The translations under genes were made by a program, and so were the position numbers. A stretch of 64,000 nucleotides of DNA from Candidatus Magnetocorallium paracelense (GTDB taxonomy: Bacteria > Nitrospirota > Thermodesulfovibrionia > Thermodesulfovibrionales > Magnetobacteriaceae). Shown here piece after piece: positions 18,301-25,108 of this stretch. Location of the stretch: contig JAREWP010000049.1 in assembly GCA_029001845.1 (NCBI GenBank), forward strand, positions 1 to 64,000, read 5' to 3'. Numbering within the stretch: the stretch's first letter is position 1; each line of letters begins with the position of its first letter. The notes under the pieces are model-generated. The model had not been told where the DNA came from. It was given only the letters and a program-made list of their open reading frames with translations, and did no database searches.

Positions 18301-20794
18301 CCTCGAGCTGGAAGAGAACCAGGTAAAGGCATTGATGAATACGGGAATTATTCTTGAAAACGCAGTCGAATATGACACAGCCATGAACCGATTCAGAGCT
18401 GCCGCAGATTTGAGCGAAAGTCTGGATTTGAGGGAATTACTGGCTATGCAGCATATGAACCTCGGCCGAATAAAGGATCTTCGTTTAAGTGACTTCGCAG
18501 GTGCAAAGATTCATTATCGTAAGGCCCTGGAGATTTATAAAAGTCTCGAAAATACGAAAGATCGATCTCAGGCCCTTTTAGACATTGGCCGATGCTATCG
18601 CTTTCTCGGTAACTTCAAAGAAGCTGAATCCCATTATGCAAAGGCAATGGAACTGATAGGCGACAATGAAGCCGCTTTACTGTTTACAGCCAAAATAACG
18701 ATGGAGAGAGCGAATAATGCATGGTTTCAGGGAAGGTATCAGGAAGCATTCGAGCTTCAAAGAGAGGTGCTTCATATCGCAGAGCAGAAAGATTCGTCTG
18801 TTCTAAAAACCATGGCTCTCAATACATCGGGTCTGATCTGGTGGACATTGGGAGACAATGACAAAGCTCTTGACGACCTGTCAAAGGCCCTTTCCACAGC
18901 TCGGGACCTTGAATCCGGCAGTCATGAGATATCCACAACGTACAACAATACAGGCCTCATTTACAGAGAGACCGGAGATTATGAAAAAGCTCTCCACTAC
19001 TTTGACAAGGCCCTTGAAATTGACAAGAGGCTCAAGTCCAAGTGGGCCATTGCCTATGACCTGAGAAACAAAGGACTTACCCTGCTGAGGGCCGGAATGG
19101 CGGAACAGGCCCTCCCGCTGTTCGAAGAAGCCCTTGCCATTACTCGTGAAACAGGAAATCGAATAAACGAGGCAAAGACACTCACAGGTTTGGCCGAAAC
19201 CTTGAAGATTCTCGGTAACGATACTCGCGCCCTGGATATCTGTGATAAAGCTCTCGATCTTTCTCTTTCCATGTCACTGAGAGATACTGCCTGGCGAGCA
19301 CTCCTGGGAAAGGCCGAAATATTTATAAAAAGAGGCCGCACCAAAGAGGCCGCCCGTATTTTGCGTCGGGCCATGGGAATTATTGAAGAGATGCGGGCCG
19401 ATATCAGTGTAAACAAGCTGAGAGACGGATTCTTAAACAACAAGTTGATCGTTTACGAAACTCTGATTTCACTCCTTGTAAATGAGGGAGATATTGGCGG
19501 CGCCTTCGATATTTCCGAACGCTCCAGAGCCAGAAACTTTATCGATCTCCTTGGAAATCATCGTCTCGATCTTCACAACAAGCACGAGGGAGAGCTCTAT
19601 GACAGGCAGATAAACCTGAGGGCCGTGATAAGGGAGTATGAAGAACTCATCGCTTCTTCTTCAGATGATCCGGCGATCACCGTATACAAAAAAGAGCTTA
19701 CAAATCTTTATAAAGACTACAGAGACCTGATGCTCGAAATCGAGATAAAAAATCCCGAACTCTCTGCTCTTGTGTCCGTAAACCCGCCAGGTTATAATGA
19801 AATCCAGGGATTAATGGAACCGCAAACAGCCCTTATTTCATATTATCTTCTCCCTGAGGAGGTGTTGATATGGTTATTACGGGATAAGAGTATTGACCTC
19901 TTCAGGGTCCCTGTCGATCGCGAGGCCCTTGCCGGCGAAATTCTGGACTACAGGCGTATGACGCAAAATCTCGAACCTGTAAGGACCACATCGCAGTCCC
20001 TTTACAAGCTCCTTATAGAACCTGTAGAGGAAAAGCTGAACAGAACAGAGTATCTGGCCATAACACCCCACGGATTCCTGCATTATCTCTCATTCGCCAC
20101 ACTTTATGACGGGAACCGATATCTTCTGGAAAAGTATCCTCTCTTCTACCTCCCCGGCGCCGGCATGCTCGAATATTCCATTAACAAGAGAAAAAAAGAG
20201 AAAAACACCAATGTGCTGGCCATTGGAAACCCCGACTTGGGAGACCCTGCCCTTGATCTTCCCTTTTCAGAATATGAAGTGGGCAGTATTAAGTGGAATT
20301 TCGATAACATAACCATATTGACAGGAGAGAGGGCCACAGAGGGGGATGTAAAGAAAAATATCAGTGAATTCGGTGTCATACACCTGGCTTCTCACGGAGA
20401 GTTCAATAGTGTAAATCCGCTCTTTTCCGCTATCAAACTGGCAGGAGACAGGGAAACGGACGGAGACCTGGAAGCGGAAGAAGTTTTCGGGCTCCATATC
20501 GACGCGGATATTGTGCTGTTAAGCGCCTGTCAGACAGGACTGGGAAAGGTGACAAAGGGCGACGATGTCATCGGTCTGAACAGAGCGTTCTTCTATGCCG
20601 GCGCTCACGCTGTAATATCGAGTCTCTGGAGAGTAAGCGATGTATCCACCGCCCTTCTTGTCAAGCAGTTTTACAGACAATATCGGACAAAAAACAAAGC
20701 CCTGTCACTGAGAAGCGCAGCCCTTCACGTAAAAAACAGGTACCCCCACCCCGGATACTGGGGCGCCTTTGTCCTCTCCGGTGACTATTACTGA
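12353..20794 (+). CDS. giant TolB-type propeller-TPR-CHAT protease-like protein
   Basis: The frame of 2813 codons opens with GTG at 12353; ATG 12368 is the alternative and gives a cleaner signal peptide (PILVVFFFLTIAETIGAE). Residues about 55-340 hold at least five PD40/TolB-like propeller blades (SPDG or similar with IAYV/LFFH). Long TPR arrays cover about 360-1580 and 1880-2370. Residues about 1600-1860 look like a decayed CHAT domain with no catalytic pair. The C-terminal 370 residues are a full CHAT domain, a caspase-like peptidase fold, with the His2681 (HLASHGE) and Cys2726 (LSACQTG) dyad intact and the typical end AVISSLWRVSD. Export is predicted, so it likely acts in the periplasm or at the surface with the preceding lipoprotein. 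The substrate is unknown. Confidence 0.88.
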   Translation: MKKFKMKTAHGLLKNRPLCFAPILVVFFFLTIAETIGAEISRAELTEPRALPVNTPLRITSESDSILYSDISTDGKKLIYTKQSEGSLDLWIRSADPSVIILPEKVTSDRSDEFYPVISPDGASIAYVGTAHDSKGDIYLLDITNKYSDPLRLTGRETMDSAPAFSPDGKTLFFHRSASAGERPHIVSLDLTQEGRKPVIIDTGGDASFPSPSPDGKKIAFVSFRDDNRGDILIFEPEKDDVRFATRGSAADIYPAWSNDGEYIYFSRFTIDTNGDGTVDGNDNAAIYRIKSNLENRRAYPVTSHNYSSIHPRATLGKLYFLSNSNGVYNMSLLPAEGEIPLLDSASRQYALAKEISGRIPVNPFLTITAFSKVMESFPQDKTFSAKSAYLTGTLYLKTGIPDQAETSFQTVVNQYGEVMPEGALARLELSLISIKEALSKKTEADKRMNILERGITELDELGKSFPAIKARTLVEVAGLYMNYGKGVSSIIKAIDILDRVIEAFPENRKETADAMLLRARAYARTGRPSGVYPAYLAVIDNYPDLQEQSVAALSGILNISMADFDAANFDDKIMALRRIDEENSKTRPRLSAAALNRIGDLYYEADEWARAKSAFREVMKRFSGDDYSKAAAALALAEILYMEERFRQAIDLYERELKIRPEEDRIYRLARQGYIRKSIEGGERFYRFGEVASARKIFKELMDYDNSIVEAHRGYIKCAVAQGEADKVLVGYRSKLAESPNDPVVLYATALSLTYTGNRESLIESGEMLVRAIKAQGRIEYFHQTYGYVLEVLETVYKEPGNIEKSLEAYKKAYFLNDHKANPLNAANLLLNIGNGYYLLGRYVTALEYYKKRLGTGVAFEEREREIIFYRRFGASAFQARQPDTAIKGYEKAISLIRESMDPTRVSESFDTLMIYIRENVLGPLVSNAEYDEDIADISERESHINKRLFHLNSMKIHKIPGSPWDSYKEGIEDLLSEQEVITEDLLSLYERNGRQVIPVYEAKRTITFLSSKVIEALNDPERLVILEAEMTDRLGLAYQEAGNWAKAMEAFEKAYKLNKRLALNYNLAGNMRSSAYNAYMLAGTMWGDKRREMLNRAGEGFSEVIDLANKFGTAGRKEKDTGKGSALINIRLGLSLDEVGSTKAAYGFDEDQEIRLAETFIAKIKSELGRHGEALDTVRVQLADYPSDKPVRPADLYGVSLLYHRAGHLSVSEGDLLQAFQYYKESADISFTMKNSISLIMNVTNMARLLSLFPPDHRNMEKFITIVRETDKKTSALLDADPVPMAPFFHNTMGVHYSKIADSIDSSSMRAKVLAMNALHAAVSHFDRGLEYFTETDSRKETAFKATLSLNMANTARLLGEAGQERIWLNKALSLAEEGILPDLKWRALVKLGRFDDALDILESVTLLRAGCSQGEILSLFSGLVNEILDESGYEDAFNMIEQLSELERVHALLPFIMGEISENELLLYKKIYPHIVKIKEIKERISSADSGQVEFLKRRLGNEEEILTLKTGPAGENLRFLNTLTDEREIQDPMITLIALALEAEDRAERIVREDVPEKRETLVNEYIAVMKQYNEAVNNLRSENGEKPHWTTPTFRPEPVELIDIIETIEDNDVVARIFDISDKKRLLFTLTPDGVTFNIYSHLEEPDIPQEGKVYIINENPLKFHRPGDFAYAFSATHLYRSLNARKPFKNSLVAFSTAPVGLEGYRVTAIAGDAGLKKIKESLTDSDTFLMQGDIGMFYRVPARPGEIMRRYPGVDTGDEVIPLTSLMDSLSSQSLTLLLKPNLKDPYITGHLLSIAGCPTILFPVKGRRDSAFPGTFLTKYLSSSASETLTITERESGEEWMLLGYRGMTPEESVEYAGRRFSLYSKEGQRNFKAGEYRDALYNFEKAATTAGEIEKLRKYLPVLYEYARECAARIDDYGKSARYASLLVRELEKSRPDSEKHADALLRLGIILAKTDKYGEAIPRLEESLEIMANLELEENQVKALMNTGIILENAVEYDTAMNRFRAAADLSESLDLRELLAMQHMNLGRIKDLRLSDFAGAKIHYRKALEIYKSLENTKDRSQALLDIGRCYRFLGNFKEAESHYAKAMELIGDNEAALLFTAKITMERANNAWFQGRYQEAFELQREVLHIAEQKDSSVLKTMALNTSGLIWWTLGDNDKALDDLSKALSTARDLESGSHEISTTYNNTGLIYRETGDYEKALHYFDKALEIDKRLKSKWAIAYDLRNKGLTLLRAGMAEQALPLFEEALAITRETGNRINEAKTLTGLAETLKILGNDTRALDICDKALDLSLSMSLRDTAWRALLGKAEIFIKRGRTKEAARILRRAMGIIEEMRADISVNKLRDGFLNNKLIVYETLISLLVNEGDIGGAFDISERSRARNFIDLLGNHRLDLHNKHEGELYDRQINLRAVIREYEELIASSSDDPAITVYKKELTNLYKDYRDLMLEIEIKNPELSALVSVNPPGYNEIQGLMEPQTALISYYLLPEEVLIWLLRDKSIDLFRVPVDREALAGEILDYRRMTQNLEPVRTTSQSLYKLLIEPVEEKLNRTEYLAITPHGFLHYLSFATLYDGNRYLLEKYPLFYLPGAGMLEYSINKRKKEKNTNVLAIGNPDLGDPALDLPFSEYEVGSIKWNFDNITILTGERATEGDVKKNISEFGVIHLASHGEFNSVNPLFSAIKLAGDRETDGDLEAEEVFGLHIDADIVLLSACQTGLGKVTKGDDVIGLNRAFFYAGAHAVISSLWRVSDVSTALLVKQFYRQYRTKNKALSLRSAALHVKNRYPHPGYWGAFVLSGDYY

Positions 20795-20802
20795 TTCTTT
20801 TT

Positions 20803-22023
20803 TCATCCTTGACTGTTATGAATTTGTTCCACAAGCTCCTTTAACGTCCCGCAGTCGATATACTCTGTTTTAATACCCGCCTTTTCCAATACCTGCCGGA
20901 ACCGCCCGGTATTGCTGTGTTTATTGACATAAAGAGTATCGATATCGTTACTTATAAAATAGTCTATCAGGCGAAATGCTTTTCTGCTCTTTTCTTTATA
21001 AAAAGGATTTTCCTCTATATCTGCATTTAAAATCGAATACTCCTCCCTGTTGATATTGAATAACCCGATGTAAGGCGAACAGCCGAATTCATCGGAAAGT
21101 CTCTCTTTGCTGTTGTCCAGAAGAACGGCGCTCCTGCAATTTTTTTTCTTTATCGGTTCATAGTGAATAACAACTTTCTCAACAAAAGGTATATGCTCTT
21201 TAAGAGCGGCGGCGATTGCATCCGCCAGATTATGAGCATCTCTGAAGTTCTCTAAAGAAAGGATTATATTTATGTTTATAAACAAAAACCTCCCTCCCCT
21301 TCTCGCCTCTATAAAAGTAATCTCTTTTACCTCGGAAAAGCTTGTAATGACTTCTTTAATCTCATTAATTGTTTTATTGTCCGCCGAGGCATCTAACAGA
21401 GTTTTTAAAGAATCTTTAAGAATTTCATAGCCTGTTTTAAAAATCAGCAGCAAAATAATGAAAGCAGCAATCCTGTCCATAAAGGGAAAAGAGAGTTTTG
21501 TCCCGGCAACACCCAAAGTTACAACGACCAGAGGAGCAATATCCATTTTCCAATTTTCAGCATCTGCGATTAACAGAGGAGAGCGGAGCACTTTTGCCCT
21601 TTTTTCCTCATATACTGCAAATAACAAAACAGGTATTACCATTAATAATAAAGAAATAAGAGCCATGTCCAGGCCTTCGACATTAACAGCTGACGGTGCA
21701 TATATCATCTTTGCAATGCCAAAACCCGAGAGGATTATCATTCCTCCTACCAACAGAGCACCTATATTTTCAACCTTATAGAGCCCCCACGGAAAATGTT
21801 CGGACTTTTTGTCGGATATATAAATGCCCAGAAGAACAAATAAACCGGCAATGACATCTGCCAGAGAATGCACTGTCTCCGCCAGAAGAGCCGAACTTTG
21901 TGTCATAAGGTATAGAAAGTATTTAATGGCTGTAAGAGCCATATTCAGGGCCATAGAGTATAAAGCAAGTTTTCTGCCCTCCTCGAGATTCGATATTCTT
22001 TGATTGTTCATTATCTCTGTCAT
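20803..22023 (-). CDS. CDF-family metal transporter with NifX-like C-terminal domain
   Basis: The start is placed at ATG 22023 (AAAGG eight bases upstream) rather than the TTG 48 bp further out. The 406-residue protein has six membrane helices of the cation diffusion facilitator type, a first metal site ETVHSLAD (HxxxD), and a second site DAENWKMD in which the usual His is Asn. That variation suggests iron, manganese or cobalt instead of zinc, though this is inference. A cytoplasmic ferredoxin-like domain follows. The last about 110 residues (LSDEFGCSPYIGLFNI to EYIDCGTL) resemble the FeMo-cofactor-biosynthesis (NifX/NifB-C) domain. A stand-alone protein of the same fold is the next gene upstream on the same strand. 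The gene is convergent with the CHAT gene, nine bases apart. Confidence 0.85.
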   Translation of the reverse strand: MTEIMNNQRISNLEEGRKLALYSMALNMALTAIKYFLYLMTQSSALLAETVHSLADVIAGLFVLLGIYISDKKSEHFPWGLYKVENIGALLVGGMIILSGFGIAKMIYAPSAVNVEGLDMALISLLLMVIPVLLFAVYEEKRAKVLRSPLLIADAENWKMDIAPLVVVTLGVAGTKLSFPFMDRIAAFIILLLIFKTGYEILKDSLKTLLDASADNKTINEIKEVITSFSEVKEITFIEARRGGRFLFININIILSLENFRDAHNLADAIAAALKEHIPFVEKVVIHYEPIKKKNCRSAVLLDNSKERLSDEFGCSPYIGLFNINREEYSILNADIEENPFYKEKSRKAFRLIDYFISNDIDTLYVNKHSNTGRFRQVLEKAGIKTEYIDCGTLKELVEQIHNSQG

Positions 22024-22133
22024 GGCAAACCTTTTACTGTAAATCTCATATCTGCTTGGGAGAACAGACAAAAGCTCTCACAATGATCAGACCTTCGATC
22101 TTGAAATCCTGTTACTTTTATTATTGCAGACCC

Positions 22134-22266
22134 TATACCATTAACTTAAGGGGTGAAGCACCTTCCGACGGAAGCGGATCATCTTTGAGAAGGCGCAGCG
22201 AAGCGGAGCCTTCGAGTTTAGCCGCTGAAGGCGGAAGGTGCTTTGCTCCTTAAGTTAATGACATTG
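22134..22266. repeat. MITE-like palindrome, copy 2, with 11-bp target duplication
   Basis: This 133-bp element is nearly identical to 791-924. ATTGCAGACCC flanks it on both sides (22123-22133 and 22267-22277). It inserted into the last codons of the NifX-like gene: its right end supplies the present final residues SMSLT and stop. Joining the duplicated target shows that the gene previously ended CAA-TAA at the insertion point. Confidence 0.88.
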
Positions 22267-22693
22267 ATTGCAGACCCGGTATCTTTCCTTTACCGCTCTT
22301 TTTCTCACCTTCACTGTGACAACGACGTTTTTTTCTGTTAACTTTTATTCTTTTACTTTCAACAGAATCCTGACCCCAGATGTTGTTACGACTGTCATAT
22401 TCTTTTATGAACTGCTTTAATAATGTTTTTGCATCCCCGCACAGCCATGGTTTAATGTCGATTCCATGTTGAAGCAACCTCTGTTCCGAGTCTTTATCAA
22501 TACCCCCGCAAATCATGACATCAATGTTCAACTCTTTTAGTTTTTTTATCTTCTCAAAGGATGTCATTCCACCGGTTAACAGCTTTGCTCTGTGAACAAT
22601 TCTGCCTCTTTCCGTACTAACAATAATGATCTCACCGGCGCAGTCAAATCTGGGAGATATCCGTTCTCCAAAAAGAGGAACAGCGATTTTCAT
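22250..22693 (-). CDS. NifX/NifB-C-like dinitrogenase cofactor domain protein
   Basis: ATG 22693 is chosen because GGAGG lies just upstream and the product starts directly with the domain, MKIAVPLFGERISPRFDCAGE; a 17-residue longer frame lacks a good ribosome site. The 147 residues form the small alpha/beta fold of NifX, NafY and the NifB C-terminus (VMICGGIDKDSEQRLL), proteins that bind iron-sulfur or iron-molybdenum clusters. A basic tail (KVNRKKRRCHSEGEKKSGKG) extends beyond the domain. No nif genes are present, so nitrogen fixation is not implied; homologues often sit with metal transporters, as here. The final five residues come from the inserted palindrome. Confidence 0.82.
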   Translation of the reverse strand: MKIAVPLFGERISPRFDCAGEIIIVSTERGRIVHRAKLLTGGMTSFEKIKKLKELNIDVMICGGIDKDSEQRLLQHGIDIKPWLCGDAKTLLKQFIKEYDSRNNIWGQDSVESKRIKVNRKKRRCHSEGEKKSGKGKIPGLQSMSLT

Positions 22694-22770
22694 ATTTACC
22701 AACCTCCATATATAAATAGTATTCGCATCATATGTAATTTGCATTTCACATGCCAGGAATTAAGTAAAAA

Positions 22771-22937
22771 AGATTTCAAACTAGAAACAGCAGTCAGCTA
22801 TCAGTGGTCAGCCTTCAGCTAAAGAAAGAATTGATGTTATGCCAATAATAAGCTTCACCTTACGGGTGAACCTGTTTTGAACCATAAAGTGTTGCAATTA
22901 AAGAACTGATGGCTGACTGCTGTTTTTAGTTTGAAAG
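22771..22937. repeat. AGCAGTCAGCTATCAG palindromic repeat, copy 1
   Basis: The left end TTTCAAACTAGAAACAGCAG mirrors the right end CTGCTGTTTTTAGTTTGAAA. The conserved core contains AATAATAAGCTTCACCTTA and AAAGTGTTGCAATTAAAG. Copies lie at 51781-51934 (same orientation) and 63551-63702 (reversed). There is no ORF inside. A weak hairpin with a T-run (GTCC/GGAC near 23029-23043) follows in the same gap. Confidence 0.8.
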
Positions 22938-23325
22938 GTTTAAAAGCGATTGCAGGAATGCAATCATTGCCTGTACGTACCATTGCATTTTTCATTTGAA
23001 ATCAATAAAAAACTCTCTTTGAGTTAACGTCCTTCAGACGGACTTTTCTTTTTAAGAGCACCATGAGCCGATGGCTAACTGCTGTGTTTTGTTGTATATT
23101 CATTTCTAAGTTTCTTCAATACCACACACCCTCCTATTAAAACTCTACATTCGCCCCTTCGACTTTAGTCACTACTTACGTTATTAATCCTGCCTGCAGC
23201 ACAACAAACATTAAGAAAGAAGCTCTCAGGCTTAGTCATACCAAACGTGAATTAATTTAGCTCACCTCGACTTTTTGCAATAAGCTTCTAATTTTTTAGA
23301 ATAGTAGTTCACATAATGTATGGTA

Positions 23326-23354
23326 TTGACATTACCATGGCCTTCAACTATAAT
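23326..23354 (+). promoter_or_regulatory. perfect consensus sigma-70 promoter
   Basis: TTGACA (23326-23331), an exactly 17-bp spacer and TATAAT (23349-23354) match the consensus at all twelve positions. It points toward the accessory island, whose first confident gene starts 600 bp downstream. Chance occurrence of such a match in AT-rich DNA is low but not excluded. Confidence 0.6.
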
Positions 23355-23532
23355 ATTGCAACCATGGTTAAGCCGGTCATTCAGAGGTCAAACGGATTCA
23401 TCTTCACAACTGCTCAATACATTGAGAACATAATGCCTTCAACGGACTTCTTAAATGTAACCACAGGCTACAATCAATCAGAAGAACCAGATTGCATTCA
23501 TCGACAGTGATCGCGCTACAGGGAAAAGCTTG

Positions 23533-23880
23533 ATGCTGCTTACAATGAGGTATTTGACGACTGAGCGCATTGAAGTACTTTTTGAGGGGAAATACGTCAA
23601 AGAAAAATCTTCTTCAAAGTCATCTAAGGAAAACAAAAATAAAAAGATAATTCCAAATGTGATTTGTAAATTTAACGAGGAAAGAAAACGCTTTGTGTGG
23701 CTGAGGACTTTGGACATGGAACCTATCAGCAGGCGCACCAATCTGTTTGCCGCCATCCTTGCACGAATCGATGAACTTTGCGGAAGGAAACATAACGGAT
23801 ATAAACCACCCGTATCAGCCTCTTTAGATAATACCGATCCCTATGAAAAAGTCCTTCAAAACCTTACAGGAACTACATAA
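23533..23880 (+). CDS. possible degraded ORF, unknown
   Basis: The frame is open from 23461, after a TAA, to TGA/TAA at 23880. The first ATG is 23533, and no Shine-Dalgarno is seen. Translated from the opening, the product contains AFIDSDRATGKSLMLL, which looks like a P-loop, then a lysine/serine-rich stretch and a better-structured end (FVWLRTLDMEPISRRTNLF). Another frame upstream (23316-23510) stops just where this one becomes plausible, which could mean a frameshifted gene remnant. I do not recognise a family. Confidence 0.3.
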   Translation: MLLTMRYLTTERIEVLFEGKYVKEKSSSKSSKENKNKKIIPNVICKFNEERKRFVWLRTLDMEPISRRTNLFAAILARIDELCGRKHNGYKPPVSASLDNTDPYEKVLQNLTGTT

Positions 23881-23962
23881 TAAATGTTTCATAAAGTATT
23901 CAAACAAAAAAATCAGAATAGGATCCATATGTAGGCAATATATAATTAGGAGGATATTAGTT

Positions 23963-25108
23963 ATGTCAAAAATAAAGAATTTCTTATATAAACCAATAAC
24001 AGTTCCTGTAATAATTAGCTGTTTTTTAATTTTAGCAGGATGTGTTTTTCCACTAAGGATTAATAATGCTATAAATACTGATGATTATTTAGAGAAACTC
24101 TCTTTATTTACTCATTACCTTAATCAACTTCCAAACCTGAAAAGCACTATAGAGTCACAGATATTATTCTTAAATACTTTATCTGGCTATGCTGAATCAA
24201 AAAACAAAATTATCGATAAGCAGAGAAAAGAATTTTGCAAATCACTAAATGCAATAACCTTAATGTCTGATTACTTAAAGTCGGACAATTCTACAGTTAC
24301 TTTTCAAAATCTTAAAGACAAACAGCTAAGGGACATTCAATGCCCTGGTTATATACCCAATGATTCAATTAGGGAATCTGTGAGTAAATTAAAAAAAGAT
24401 AAAGAAGATATTGAAAAAATAGCAGCCGGAAATTTTTTTCTTTCCTTTTTAACAAATATGATTCTTATTTTAGCAGGAATCGTTGGCCTTTTTTTAACCC
24501 TATATTGGCAAATGAAGGAGAGAAGAAAATATCATATAAACAATGAAATAAAGCTTCAGGAAATAAGAGATAATATAAACTCTACCATCTTTAATGACAT
24601 AACAAAACGTTATTGTTTTGATAAAAATGAAAGAGAAAATTTAATTAGCGGATTCAATCAACTTAAAGAATATTTGTATGAGAATAAGCTGCAAACAGAT
24701 AGTTGGCAGTCAATAATTCATGAAATTGATCGTCTCAAGGTATTTGTCAGTAAATTAAATAAAACTATTGAGGAACTAGATGCCTTATTGTTAAGCACAA
24801 AAAGACCCTCTAAGACAGAGTTAACATGTAAAGACAATGTTAGTATAATTAAAGGTCACTTGGAAAACATTAATAAAATTCTTATAATTATTGATTCAAA
24901 AAGGCCTAAGTATCGCATATTAGGCTTCAATGAAAGTAACAGTACAATAAATGATAGATTAAGATCTTTGCATAATATCCGTAGCATAGGCGACATAAAC
25001 AAAGATAAGAATCAACTTATAGCCGAAGAAATAAGGAAGCTTATTAAAGCTATACATGAAAATGATTCTATAATAGGTTCTACAATAAAGGAAGCAGAAG
25101 AAACATGA
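23963..25108 (+). CDS. island gene 1: membrane-anchored coiled-coil protein
   Basis: ATG 23963 is chosen because TTAGGAGGATATTAG precedes it; a longer frame from 23843 has no ribosome site. The 381-residue protein has an N-terminal hydrophobic segment ending LILAGC, which could be either a lipobox or a membrane anchor, a helical stretch of about 120 residues with a few cysteines, a clear membrane helix (FLTNMILILAGIVGLFLTLY), and a long lysine/glutamate-rich helical tail likely to form coiled coils. Its stop overlaps the start of the NTPase gene by four bases (ATGA), so the two are translationally coupled. The family is not recognised. The DNA is much more AT-rich than the flanking housekeeping genes. 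Confidence 0.7.
   Translation: MSKIKNFLYKPITVPVIISCFLILAGCVFPLRINNAINTDDYLEKLSLFTHYLNQLPNLKSTIESQILFLNTLSGYAESKNKIIDKQRKEFCKSLNAITLMSDYLKSDNSTVTFQNLKDKQLRDIQCPGYIPNDSIRESVSKLKKDKEDIEKIAAGNFFLSFLTNMILILAGIVGLFLTLYWQMKERRKYHINNEIKLQEIRDNINSTIFNDITKRYCFDKNERENLISGFNQLKEYLYENKLQTDSWQSIIHEIDRLKVFVSKLNKTIEELDALLLSTKRPSKTELTCKDNVSIIKGHLENINKILIIIDSKRPKYRILGFNESNSTINDRLRSLHNIRSIGDINKDKNQLIAEEIRKLIKAIHENDSIIGSTIKEAEET

Noticed and set aside
23316-23510. 64-codon ORF beginning at MYGIDITMAF
   Set aside because: It starts upstream of the -35 box of the consensus promoter and spans the promoter itself; residues look random. It may be part of a decayed gene but is not supported alone.
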